DNA of 64,000 nt. Origin: Amyloporia xantha. Taxonomy: Eukaryota; Basidiomycota; Agaricomycetes; Polyporales; Adustoporiaceae. Positions 10,711-21,893 of this stretch are shown piece by piece. Made by a program: the position numbers and the translations under genes. Position 1 is the stretch's first letter. Each line of letters begins with the position of its first letter. The notes under the pieces are model-generated. The model saw nothing but the letters and a program-made list of their open reading frames with translations. It searched no databases and was not told the origin of the DNA. The stretch lies in contig JAYKKR010000023.1 of the NCBI GenBank assembly GCA_036971615.1, positions 186,001-250,000 of the forward strand. The letters run 5' to 3'.

Positions 10711-13591
10711 CTACGCACTCAGTCCAACTAGATTTCGCACATCGGGAACGAGTTGCGTTCGAATCGACGCGCCAACCGGATCCGCGGACATTGGACGGCG
10801 GCGATCTGTCGCGAGCGCCACAATGGAAGGCTGCGTGCATCGCGTGCAGCAGCGCCATATGTCCCGAAATGGGTATATTGCGGCGTCTGGCGGAGGAGTC
10901 TCCGCGCGCGAGGGGCAGCGGCTTATGTTCGAGTTGCTGGACTCGGCTAGGGGGAGAAGGTATAGGGCTGACATTGAGAAGGAGGGGGTGAGGAGCAAGG
11001 AACAGACAAGAAGGGGAGCGAACGGAGCGAAAGGAACAGACAAGAGGGGAGGGGGATGGTGAGCAACAAACAAACAAGAAGGGGAGGGGACGCAGTGAAA
11101 GGAACAGACAGGAGAGGGAGGGGGATAGTGAGCAACAAATAGATAGGAGAGGGAGAGCATACTTTCGATTTTTCGCTGGACATGCACGCGTGCTCACTTC
11201 AACAAATATATTTCGTCGTATATACATCGCACGTCGAAGTCCTCTAGACCGTTGTCCAATGACCATCTCCCAGCTGATCGGGCGTCGGGTGCATTGTCAA
11301 GAGTGGGAACATGAGATCTAGGATGATCATTCTTCTGTCCTGTCTGTTTCGTGATCCTACGTAGATGTCCGTCTTTACATTCTAAGAAGACCTTGCGCAA
11401 CTGTCGCACTATTTTCTGTGAGGAGCGACCGCGTCAATCGCTGAACGGGTGATCAGCACGTCCAAGACTCACTAAGGCGTCTTTGTGTCGCTGCAACACA
11501 GGATCTCTACTGAGAGAGTTCAGCCAATTCGCGAATAGGAGGCGCAACTCTCGGTTCGGCACGAAGTCGGCGTCAAAAAAGTCACAACCCAATAGCGCAT
11601 GGCGGTGAATGTCCGAACCCGAACGATGCGGCGTACCATCTCGTCGCGAGAAGAGGTCGTCTCTCCCAACGCCCAATGAAATCTACAGATCAATAGATGA
11701 CCGAGATCCAGCGCCGAGATGTAGGTCCGATACGTCAAGAAGAAGACCAGCAATTCGTCATAGTTCAATTCGCTCGTCAGCTGGGCGATCCATCTTTCTA
11801 TAGTGGCCGCAACCAACATCTTCATCGGACCTTCCCTAGGGAGACGCCGGGTGCATCTGCTTCAGGAGAGGCTGTCGTGCCTTTGGCTTTCAGACTCTTC
11901 TTCCGTGATACACCTGAGCTGACAGATGATAGATCCGTCATACTGGTATGGGCTATGTCCTCCTGTTCTTCTGCCTGCACATCACCCCATATTACGAACC
12001 GAGGGTCGTCGCGGGGAGCAGCAGTTTCATCAGCCCTGAGAGACAATTTAATTGTCGTCTCCTGCGAAGTCGACGAGATTCTGTCCAAAGAAGGCAGCCC
12101 GCGGGATGTTTGTAGCACATCAAAGACCTCTGTTGAATATGGCGAGTGCATGATCGTTTCATCCCGAGGCGTGAGTCCAGTGCGTGCCGTGTCCTGTGGG
12201 GCAACGAACACCGACGTCCGTCCCTCGGGCAAGGTCTGCCCAACATCCAGAGGAAGATGGATGGCTGAAGATACACCACGTGTCAGCTTGCCTTGGTGGT
12301 CGGCACGAGCCGTCAAGCCAGACTCGAAGGACTGCATCTCTCGCAGCGCGGGAGAGGACGAGAGATGGGAAGGTGAGCGCCACGACGGTGAATCGAACGA
12401 TACCCCCTGGCCAAACGGGTGCACTATGATCTCCGGTGCACCATCCTGGCTAGACGGGCCTGCATGTGAGTGGTCATTGGAAAGCTGGAGACTCCGCCTG
12501 GATGAAGAGGCAGAGCTGGAAGCCAGGGAGGGACCCTGCGGCCAGGACATTATGTCCGCGAATATTTCCCTTTGCGCCATCTTTGTTGGCTCAACTGCAA
12601 CCGAAGGCGGACGGAACGCATCGGCACTTGAAACGCTGTGCGCGTGCGGTCTACCCGTAGACTGACTCTGTGAGGGCGGTTGCACAGCCTTGTCCGACTC
12701 GGCACCAAGCTGGTTTGGTATGGAGCGAGTTTTCCGGAGCTTTCGGGTAGGCGGCGATCGTGTGCCATCCGGAGTGCTAGCGTGGTGAGTCACAGACATG
12801 GTGCCATTCTTGAAAACCGAGGCCGGCAGAAATGAGTGCACGCTCATGCGAGAACGCCTTCGCGCTTGCGGTGAATGAGGATATGATTTACGGGGGTCTC
12901 GGGTCTGCGTGTACTGCTTACTGACGCGCTGTTCAGCATCCTCTGCTGACGCCGCAGGGGCAGATAGCTCTCGCAGACTGAACGGTTCTTGTCAGTCGAC
13001 TCCCAAATTGTCACGCGCAAGGTACATACCCAACACGATACATCTGTTTGCCATGTTGATTGATAAACGCTGTGATCGCGTAAGGCGAACGAATGTCCTT
13101 GCCAACGCCGATATATTGATCGTACCGTCTCTTCAGTTCTCGAGCAGCCGCGCCAGAGGAGGTCTCCACAAAGCTGCCGTCGGCTACGTAACGTGTTCGC
13201 ACATCAAGCTACATTCCACCATGCTACGATTGATCGACTCACGCGCGATAGATATGTCAGCTCCAGCAACCTCTGGAGGTAGCTCGAACTCGGGCGAAGG
13301 GACATCATCACTAGTAAGGGTTTCTGTAGTTGGCAATGTATTCTGTACACTGGGAGCTGAAGCCGCTGCAAGAGGAAGGCGATCTTGACTGACACTTGGG
13401 CTCGGAGCAGTAGATGTTGAAGATGAAAAAGCAGGCTCAGAAAGAAGTGAAGAAGATGCAGCTTCCAAAGGAATTTCATCAAGCATTCCAGGAGACTGAA
13501 AGGATGAAAACGAATCCGTCGGCGTGCCAGACGAGTGAACGACTGTTGCGCCAGATACGGAGGTGCCGTCAACGACTGTAGTGAGTGGCAT
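10711..13591 (-). pseudogene. RasGEF_N-domain gene, two frameshifts (unit A)
   Basis: The gene structure is that of the intact copy at 21894-24773: ATG at 13591, introns at 13184-13242, about 12978-13029, about 11416-11472 and a long pyrimidine-rich one before the last exon. Two single-base deletions relative to unit B break exon 3. One is in a G run at about 11838 (GGG here, GGGG in B) just before the RasGEF_N domain, and one is in an A run at about 11575 (six A, seven in B) inside it. Both are in homopolymers, so they may be consensus errors. Confidence 0.75.
10955..11160. repeat. Purine-rich imperfect repeat tract (intron of RasGEF_N gene)
   Basis: About 200 bp of almost pure A/G on the plus strand contain repeated GGAACAGACAAGAGGGGAG and GGTGAGCAACAAACAAAC motifs. 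In the gene model it lies mostly in the fourth intron as a long pyrimidine tract. Run lengths differ between units. Such tracts can form triplexes or R-loops. That is inference. Confidence 0.7.
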
Positions 13592-16166
13592 GGTTTGCAC
13601 AATATGTCAGACTCGGATTGCTAGACTAGTGGAACATTGCACAGTTCGCCTGATTGCATGCGCCTGCTAGATGAATGGCGAGGACAAAGATACAGAGCTG
13701 AGGGTGCAGGTCAACCTGCGATCCCTTCTGACCGAGACCGATAGTGAGACTCGAGAACTCGCTATACAGATACGTTAAAGCTGCAGACACAGCCCTTGGA
13801 ACTGTAGACAAGTCAAGCACTGCGAAGATTAGTGCTAATAGAGTACTTGCTATTCCTCGTCGAACGGTCGAATCAGGAGGATATGTTCATGGCTTACGTC
13901 ATCTGCACCCAGAAGGGCTTCAGACAATAAGCCGCAGTGAGAAGCAAGCCCCTCGCGTCTCAGCTCCGTCCGCCGTAGCAGTAGCTGCGAGTACTCCGTC
14001 TCCGCTGTCCGCACAGCCCAATCGACCGTTCCTCAACGACGCTTGCCCGCGCTACGCACGCAGAGCAGTAGAAAACTCAACTCAAGATGGCTATCTGAGT
14101 AGCCCCGTAAGCTTGTACGTCTCTTCCCGTGTTCCTCACGCTCTGCGCTCAGTACACTGCGCGAATGCGCTCCCGAACGCGCTGAACAGCAACGCGCGAT
14201 GAGCGAGCGTCCGGACACCAGGAGCAACGTTCCCCCGACACGGCTCCCGTGAGTGCAGATACCCGCTATGCGCGCGTCCGTACACAGCCGACGGCAAGAG
14301 CGACGCGAGAGAACTACGCTGGACCGGCGCAGCTCTTTCAAGGCATCAGGCGCACGCGCGCTGCGAGGAGTTCGTCGTCGGTACGTCATATTGAGCATGG
14401 ATACATCTTGTTTCTATTCACATGTTCGTCTAACTACTCTTTGACAGATCCCAGCCATATCACTATCCCTCCCCTCCCGGTGCTTACATGTCCCCATCCG
14501 GACCTATGCTGGACACACCCGCGGCCGACCACACCCGCGTGCTGTGCGCTGGCACCGGCAAGCTGTACAGCCATCCCCGTCTCCATCCGCGCGCCCTGCT
14601 CGTCGAACAGCAAGGACGGAGGGCACAGCCGAAGACGGACGGGCGCATCCATGGTGCAGACGCGTACCGCGCGTCGTTACATGGTATGGCAAGACAAGAG
14701 TGGGGGCGCGTGAACTGACAGCGAAACGGATACGTGCCGCTGCCCTCGCTCCGCCTGCACGGCTCGTTCGCTGCGTACGGCCCCGATCCCTCAGACTTCA
14801 AGACCATCAGGGCAGCCCCCGCACCGTCCGCTGTCCGGGGTACACTCGCGCAGCAGAGCGTTCGCGTCCGGCAGGGGGCGATCTTTCTCGCGAACGAGAG
14901 AGCCGCTCTCGCTATTGACGTGTGCGCTCGTTCGCGAAACGCGCTCCTCTTGCGTGGCCTACCACTCGAAGCTGCGAATATCACCCGATTCCGGCTCCCC
15001 GTCGGCCTGACGCTCCCTTGTCTATTCACGCGCCCCTCTCTCATCGCTGTCAACGCGTACACGGCGTCCGCACACAAGTGCGAACGAGAGCCGTTCTCGC
15101 TCTTGGCGTATGCGCTCGCCCGTGGAGTGCGCTCCCTGTCTGTGGTGAACTTCTCAGACCTGCCGCCCGACGTACGCTCTCCCTGCGTCACCATACATTC
15201 CCGCACCCCCGTCGGCATCACGCTCCCTTGTCCATTCGTGCCCCCTCCAGCATCCTCTCGCTTCTCACTGTCAGCGCATGCACGGCGTGCAGAACTACGA
15301 TAAAGCGGACCGAATAGCAGACCGCTCGACCCCCGCACCCTGCACATCTCGACACCACGGAGAGACGCGCTGTCCACTCAAACAGCGGCAGCGCGATGCG
15401 CTTCTCATGACTCTGTCACCCCCGCACTCCCCTCGTTTCTCGCTGTCGACGCCAAGAAGGCCCCAAGCACAACCGCGATCGAGTAGACGATCGACTCGTG
15501 CGCGGTGCGTCCAAAACACGAACTAACTACTTATGTGCTATCTACAGCGCCCCGTAACATTCAGATTCCGCCCGCCCATCACTCGCTATCTACGCACAAG
15601 CGAAGATGCGTCGCCCCCGCTAGTCTCGTACACCGCGTGATTCAAGCTGCGCGGATACCGGTTCTGCGGGGGCAGGTGGACTTGGTTGAGAGAGCGGGTG
15701 GGTGGCGCTTTGCTCAGAGGGATAAGCCATTATCGTGGATTGTTCGGCGCGAGTGAGGGCGGATACCAAGAGCGGGGAGGGGGTGAGGGTGAGTCCGTAT
15801 GGGCGTGCGTGAGCGAGCGATGCTCGTCGGACAGCCGGCTGAGAGGTAGCTGGTATTATCTAACATTCCATGTAAATACTTTCGATCAGTTTCGTTCAAT
15901 ACATGCGTCCGGTGACAGACGAAACTCACCGTCAGATCGGACCGACGTGAACGTCGGCGCGTGAGGTATGTACGTATTGCGCTTGCGGATACGTCCGCAC
16001 AGGCCATGGTACGCGATGTTAGCAACGCGAATGCAATCGCGATCCCCACATCTGGCAAGAAACGCATGCTTATGCGCATCTAATATTCACCTGTAGATCA
16101 ACCTGTAATGACAAGCCTGGGAGGCTCGAGTCCTGTCAGCCAGCATGACATTTCCGTCCAGAACGA
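13592..16166. other. 2.6-kb stretch without a convincing gene (unit A)
   Basis: Long open frames overlap on both strands here (for example near 14484-15377), but none has an ATG context, domain or splice pattern that stands out, and the GC-rich composition favours chance frames. Visible structure includes an imperfect ~190-bp tandem duplication (about 14890-15270), a 10-bp inverted repeat CGCGAACGAG/CTCGTTCGCG (14889-14898 and 14927-14936), and a CCGACGT-GA-ACGTCGG palindrome (15942-15957). Confidence 0.5.
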
Positions 16167-16520
16167 CTAGTACTCACCAGAGGAGAACACCCTCCCAGCC
16201 GGTATGAGCGACGCCGTCAGCAGCTGACGGGGCGCGTTCGTGCAGGTGCGCCGTGAATGAGCGGCGCACGGGTATGCCATCGGATTGGCTGGCAAGGCCT
16301 GCCCGCGTTCACGGACCGGGGCAGGGTGATACGTCTGAGATGGGCCTAGGGGGTGCTCTGTATTAGCCATGGGAGGAGCTGAAGGTTTAGACATCAATCT
16401 CTGGGAAGAACCGAATGTGATCGACGTACCGGTCCACTCCAGCCTATGTCGATGAGCGCGCGGCTGTGCGCTGACGGAGGTGGTGAGCAGTAAGGAGGAA
16501 AGGATGTGCAAGCTCACCAT
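16167..16520 (-). CDS. Putative small secreted protein (unit A)
   Basis: The ATG at 16520 is the first ATG after a fungal-type promoter on this strand (GATATAAG at 16706-16699, then a CT-rich stretch and CACAAT). The predicted protein is 117 aa and starts MVSLHILSSLLLTTSVSA, a good signal peptide with likely cleavage after SVSA. The mature part is Pro/Arg/His-rich with two Cys and matches no family I know. A GTGAGT donor just before the stop and a TTACAG acceptor downstream suggest an intron that would not lengthen the protein. A GTGAGC directly after the ATG leaves open an ATG|GT first-exon split. Unit C encodes the same protein, and unit B has a one-base deletion. Confidence 0.45.
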   Translation of the reverse strand: MVSLHILSSLLLTTSVSAQPRAHRHRLEWTGTSITFGSSQRLMSKPSAPPMANTEHPLGPSQTYHPAPVRERGQALPANPMAYPCAAHSRRTCTNAPRQLLTASLIPAGRVFSSGEY

Positions 16521-16698
16521 GAACACGACGAACACGTATTGAGAACGGGACGCGATGTCAGAGTTGATGTAGCGCTGAGCGCGGAATGGGGTCGACGATG
16601 ACAGGAGTAGCAGGGCGATAGGAGAGCAGACCCGGAGATTGTGAAGAGAGGATAGGAGGAGAGAGAGGTGCTGACTTCAATCAGCCGTTGCACCCCAG

Positions 16699-16706
16699 CT
16701 TATATC
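16699..16706 (-). promoter_or_regulatory. TATA box and CT-rich start region for the secreted-protein gene (unit A)
   Basis: GATATAAG on the minus strand is followed about 30-60 nt downstream by CACCTCTCTCTCCTCC and TTCACAATC. This TATA/CT-block/CAAT arrangement is common at fungal transcription starts. The first downstream ATG is at 16520. Copies lie near 27880 and 39052. Confidence 0.45.
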
Positions 16707-16786
16707 CTCCCCAGTACTGCCTTCTCACGCCAGATCATCCCATTGTTCTCCCTTCGGCATCCGTGTCCTCGCATCCAGTATCCGCA

Positions 16787-17023
16787 ATGTCGTACACGGA
16801 GAGCAACCGCTTCAAGGCTGACGGCACGCCAAGGATTCGCATTCAAAGCGAAACGGCGGTGTTCGCCGTGAAACCGCCCGTGTGCGTATTCCGACGTGAT
16901 CGATCAAATGGCGAAGCGCAGACGCGCCACTAGATGCGCCCGGCGGAATGCTGGATGGAAGCCAGCCAGGAGGACAGGATCTGGCGGGTTCGCGAATATC
17001 CCGCTCCGTCCGCCACGTCTTGA
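16787..17023 (+). CDS. Possible 60-aa two-exon frame (unit A)
   Basis: The ATG at 16787 opens 31 codons (MSYTESNRFKADG...), a 54-nt GT...AG intron (16880-16933) follows in phase 0, and 29 more codons run to TGA. It is tidy but short, has no recognisable domain, and may be chance. It lies head-to-head with the secreted-protein gene. Copies are at 27968-28204 and 39140-39376. Confidence 0.2.
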
Positions 17024-19504
17024 GGATTCAGGCAAGGAGCTCTTCCTCTTCGATGGGCGCGCAACAGCCTTGAATTGGGGTCAGCAACCTTGTGAGGAAA
17101 TGCATTAGGACGAACTCACCGGTCCGACTGTCCTGCGATACTTCGCAACAGGTTGTACCTCTGCCGGAGCACCATACCCGGGGGCAGACGTCCGCTCGCC
17201 AGTATTCTCGTCGCTGTTCGGCGTCAACTAGCAAGCCGAATATAATTCGTTAGCCCTGAAATCAACGGAGCCGGAATAAAGGATCAGTAGACAAACGGTC
17301 GAACCAGCGACAAGTTCCGTAACTGCTGACTTACGCGAGACGCCGCGCTACATAATGCGTCTTGAAAGAACCAGCCTTGATCAATGCCAAGGCGTCACAC
17401 AATACATGGAATATGCATTGCACGGTATTCGAGCCATGGTCCTAGGAATCACTCCTCACTTACTATTCAGTTTCGAGGCAAGCCTTTGTGAATGGCGCAG
17501 CCCCTCCCTGCTACTGCTTAGGTCATACAATCTGTGAATGGCTGACAGCTGTTGCCCGAAAGAGCGGAATCAGATCGGCAATATTGTAAGGATGCATCGA
17601 GAATACGTACACACCAGAGAAGTACTGCATATTGCTCTTGGGAATGTACGTCGGCGTATGTACTGCCAGTGCGTAAGCACCATGGCAGCGAGAAGCAGTG
17701 CCGCGTTCAGGCGGGTAGACCGAGTCCATCAGAAGGAACGGGAATACAAACGAATATTGTGAAACACCGTGAAGCCATGACCACAGTCACAGTGATCGAG
17801 CGCTGAACGCCAGCCGGACTGACGTTTTGCGCATGCCGTCTTCTCTGGATCTGTCGGGTCTGTGGCACACATCATGAATGGATATGCAATATAGCATGTT
17901 CTTCTTCGTTCGCTCCGAGTCATATGGTAGAGTACATATCGAGTATATAACTATCTACGGGGTTAGAAAACCATGTCAGCAAATGGATGCGAAAGCGTAT
18001 CAACAGGGGAATACTCACTCTACAGTGGTTTCCTGTCCATTACAATTCAGTTGCTGCAACGCAAATCATCCCGCATCTCCTGGCAACTGCTCCCTCTGCC
18101 GGCTGCTAGGTGAGATCCGGCACACTCCTATATGCACTGCACCAAAGAATGGAGGCGTACGAGAGAGCTTCCCTGTCACAATTGAACCTGAGATTCTCCG
18201 AAAGTAATCGGCGAGAAATAGGGAAAATACATGTGACAGGAAAATACATACACGACGTGACATCTAAGCGGGATACGGAGATGGAGTGATCGCAGAATTG
18301 ATCCGCTTCGGGTCGAATAGTCCAATTCTGCGCTTGCTAAGATATTGAGGTGCGGAATAGAGGCCAAGTCATGTCAACATGAGCCTCAAGCCAAGATCGG
18401 CTGAAATCCCGGAGAATATAATTGTCCTCATCATCCGGGTGAGCGTCAAGTTCGAAGTAACCGAGTACAGAGGATATTTTGAGCCCAGCCGAGATGAGAT
18501 AGAGCACGAGAGAACCAGAGCAATTCAGCACGAGTTTCAGTCATAGTAAGAGCTTGAGAATCCACTGATCGCCGGCCACAATCACCTGCCAACGTAGACG
18601 GAGAGCAATTCACGTTAGAGAATATGTATATGCAAGAACAGACTGTCGATGCGATACTATTGAGGTGGACAGGAAAGCCTCGTACTCAGAGGAGAAAGCA
18701 GAAAGTTTCAAACTCGGAGGACGAGTGGTTGTGGCTGAAACCAAATCGGGATACGCGTCTAATCAAGATCTCACCGATCACTCTCACTGTCGCTCGAACT
18801 TCGTCGAGCTCTCGTCCATGCTGAACTCGTTCAATACTACCTGGGCAACACATTCATCCAAATACCCTTCTACAGTCTCTAATATGACCGTCCGCACTGC
18901 TTCCGTCACTCAGTGGTACTCGGATAGCTCAGTCAATTTCTGTTTTAACGTCTCGGCTTCTTATCTGAGTCGGCAGGTTCGGCTCAGTCCCCGACAGATA
19001 TTAAGGCTTGCGCATACTCGGCAGCATGGTGAGAACGGGACCATACTGGTGCTATGTATAACAGAGCGGGCCCGTTGTCCAATCAGTCCATAGATCTACT
19101 GTGTGCCAAGCTGTGGCAATGCAGCAGCAGATTAGCTCGAGCTGTGATTTGGCTCAGTCCCTATGAGCCGTGAGACATAGGTTAGCCTTCCACAACTCCG
19201 TGTGAAATTGAGCAATCTGTCTAATCATCAGTTTCTACCTATTGCTGTGAGCCGTGCACCTTGGCCACCATTAGAACTTGAATTTGAATTAAATCCTTAG
19301 GATTATCTTATCAGCAATGTTGGACGGCTGTGAGGGGCGACCAGAGTAGTAACAGTAACAGTCGTTCACTGTTACTATTCAGCGGTCTTATTCGGCAGAT
19401 GTGGACCATGCGCACAGGGACCTTACTATATGAGGCAATCAGTCCGGCCACAGCGAAGGCATCCCAGAAAGTCACGGCAGTCACGTGGAAAGCCTTGTAT
19501 GAAG
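17024..19504 (-). other. Exon-like scraps of one or more minus-strand genes (unit A)
   Basis: Several minus-strand pieces look protein-like but could not be joined into one frame. One is a Cys-rich segment at about 17107-17234 (DVCPRVWCSGRGTTCC) with a following GTGAGT intron. Another at about 18337-18470 contains HPDDEDNYILRDFSRSW. A third at about 18730-18900 contains ILETVEGYLDECVAQVV. GTAAGT/GTGAGT donors and TTTCAG acceptors occur between them. Near the end is a perfect 9-bp stem with 5-nt loop (AGTAACAGT/ACTGTTACT, 19354-19376). No function can be assigned. Confidence 0.35.
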
Positions 19505-20264
19505 CCGGCCTGTCCCAATTATACGCCCTATCTCGTTAAATGCGTGAACGAGGCTTTAGCGTGCCCACCTGAGCGCGCCCGGTTCGGGGGAACCCCCGAG
19601 CGCAGCGAGGGAGGGGAGGGCGCGCGAATGGTGGGCCCTCTTCGCGCGCCCGGCAAAATTCCTGCCCACCGCGGACCCTTACCATTTATAGAAAACACCG
19701 CGATCGGCAGTAACATTGAGGTGAGAGTTACTATTACTACTCTGGTATATACTCGACGGCTGTGGACTGATCCGTGTGAAATCGCAACAAACACGACAGA
19801 AACCCTAGTCTCAGGTTACTTTTGAATTTATTGTGATGAGGTGAAATAACTATCTCGGAAAGGCACAAACACTATGCCAAGCTGTGTCAGACGTAAATGC
19901 ATGCTAAGAATCACTTGAGAATTTGTCAATATGTCAACGGCTGCAAAATTCACACAGTAGTAAATTCAAATGATTAAATTAATCAGTGGTAACCATCAGC
20001 TCAACAAGCGCTTTGAGGGATATTTTCACTTGGCACGTAGACTGCCGAACATCAGACTGGCTGTCTGCACACTAAGGGAAAGATCCGAGTGCTCTGAATG
20101 GGCCTACATACCCTCGGTAACCCTCCGCTGATTCCATGTATATAAGACCACTTACAGTGTGACCGTGAGGCAAAAGCTATGTTTTCTTGCCCCGCTATTA
20201 TGCTTGTACATTCCAGCAACATGTTTCTTGTCCACTGGCATCGCTTACTATCTACTCGGGAAAT

Positions 20265-21538
20265 ATGGCACCCAAAGACCCCGCACATTTTGTAAGTGAT
20301 TGACGTACTACTCTGAGACTCAGACTTGAGCTGACTGTAGTCTCTTACCTTAGCTCGAGTGGTCAGTTGGCGAGAATCACACTGTGCGTGGATGTGCTGC
20401 AATTACCATCCTGAAATCGGTCGCCGCTATCATTCCTTCAGGTAAGCATCAGCACGATTACACGTGATCGTGTCTTGACTGGGTCATTTTACAGAGGATG
20501 CTGAATGCGCGCGTCACGCGTCTGGACTGTACGAATAGACAGTATGTACGATTGCATGCCAGTCTTGGGCCAGTACGCGCCAGGAGCCGGACACGATCAT
20601 CTAGCGCACCAGCCGTGGTCAGATCCGAGTCGACAATTGAGCAGCAACGGTCGGTTCCTGATCATAGCACAAATTGCAATCCACCCGACACCGGACGACG
20701 AGCTCGATAGATGGCGTGATCCTGACACTGGGATGCGATCCAAAGGCCGTCCCGTAATGGACGACGGCGACGATGGCGCCGTAGCTTCACAAGTCCACGC
20801 GGACCGCTGTGTGATGCTACTACTAGTATGAGGCTGGGGACCACGGTCAGTTATGGACAGCGTACAGTTGGTGTGTTATGTGGCACAGTGAGTTTCAAAG
20901 TTGAATACCGCGTTCTGTTTGGAGTCTTCTTGACGATTGCCAAGCTGACACCTGACTTGGATCTTGAGCTTGATGGCTCGACGTCAAACGGACACGTGCA
21001 GACGTCGATTAATGACACCAAGACAGGCAAGGTACGTCAGGGTACGTCTGCATCTCTGATGTTCACTCGCATCGGGACTGACCCTGCATGTGTAGTGTCT
21101 ACCATTCCACAATGTCTACAGTTTGGATACTCGAGACTGCGCGCGTGGCCAGAGTGCACACTGCACGGGATCCTCGTCCTGTCGCTCTTTCCGTGACCGG
21201 ACGGTTGCAGTCGAAGTGGACAGCATCCGGCGAGAGCTCCATCGCGTACTGTTCGCCCGTCGCTCAGGTAAACGACAGGCGCGTCTCGATGAACCGGACG
21301 ACTTGACGGCTGGCTGGCTATTGAACATCGCTGGACGGCAGGCGTCGCCTAGTGCTACCGTCCCGGACTGGTTTTCATGGCCAGCGAAGACTTCGTCCGT
21401 TGGTCTCTTCGCCCTCGCACAGGCGAAGTGGTGATCGGCGCTCGGATCCGGCTCCGGATGGGACGCTGGGCGTTGAATGAACGCGAGCTCCACGAAAAGG
21501 CAGGTTTCCTGATTCACGTCATCCCATTCTGGAACTGA
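20265..21538 (+). pseudogene. Unassigned multi-exon gene, probably broken (unit B)
   Basis: This is the unit B copy of the gene described at 9081-10355. The final segment here reads through GARIRLRMGRWALNERELHE to HVIPFWN and a TGA at 21536-21538, because the GG run near 21438 lacks the extra G of unit A. The early in-frame TAG after the third exon is present, so the defect predates the amplification or an intron was missed. Confidence 0.35.
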
Positions 21539-21893
21539 CCGTCTCGTTTCTTGTTTTGACAGCGCGCGAGTTTTGTCTACAGCTCGTGGACTAGACCTCG
21601 CACTGGATGCCGGACGGCGTGAGATAGCTACGCAAACGTTAAAAGAGCGTCAGGCATCACATTCGATTTTAGGAACACTTGTGACGATGCGCACGATGTT
21701 CTATGGTAATTTCTCTCCATCTGCCTGCTTGAGGCGTGAGCTGACTGCTGGATTTCGCGTTCCAGAGGTCTCCCCGTCGCCAGTCATAGACTCGTGACGT
21801 CCACATCGATCAGCCCCGGGCTAGAGTAGACGGATTTCACATTCATAGCTAAGGTCTGTATCCGCCACGAGGTCCCTGTCGCGACGTTCACCG

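Larger units (their letters stand above)
7539..19504. repeat. Tandem unit A of the ~11.18-kb array
   Basis: This is the first of three complete head-to-tail units. It is 11,966 bp, which equals unit B (11,181 bp) plus the 780-bp TA-flanked element and small indels. Unit limits were set at the CCGGCC where Gypsy-A copy 1 inserted. That is a convenience, because the original duplication junction cannot be found inside a perfect array. Most differences from unit B are single-base changes in homopolymers. Confidence 0.95.

Noticed and set aside
14484..15377. A 297-codon open frame on the minus strand of each unit, with other long frames on the plus strand
   Set aside because: Several frames overlap on both strands in GC-rich sequence. 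There is no domain, splice pattern or promoter, and unit C carries indels there that break frames.
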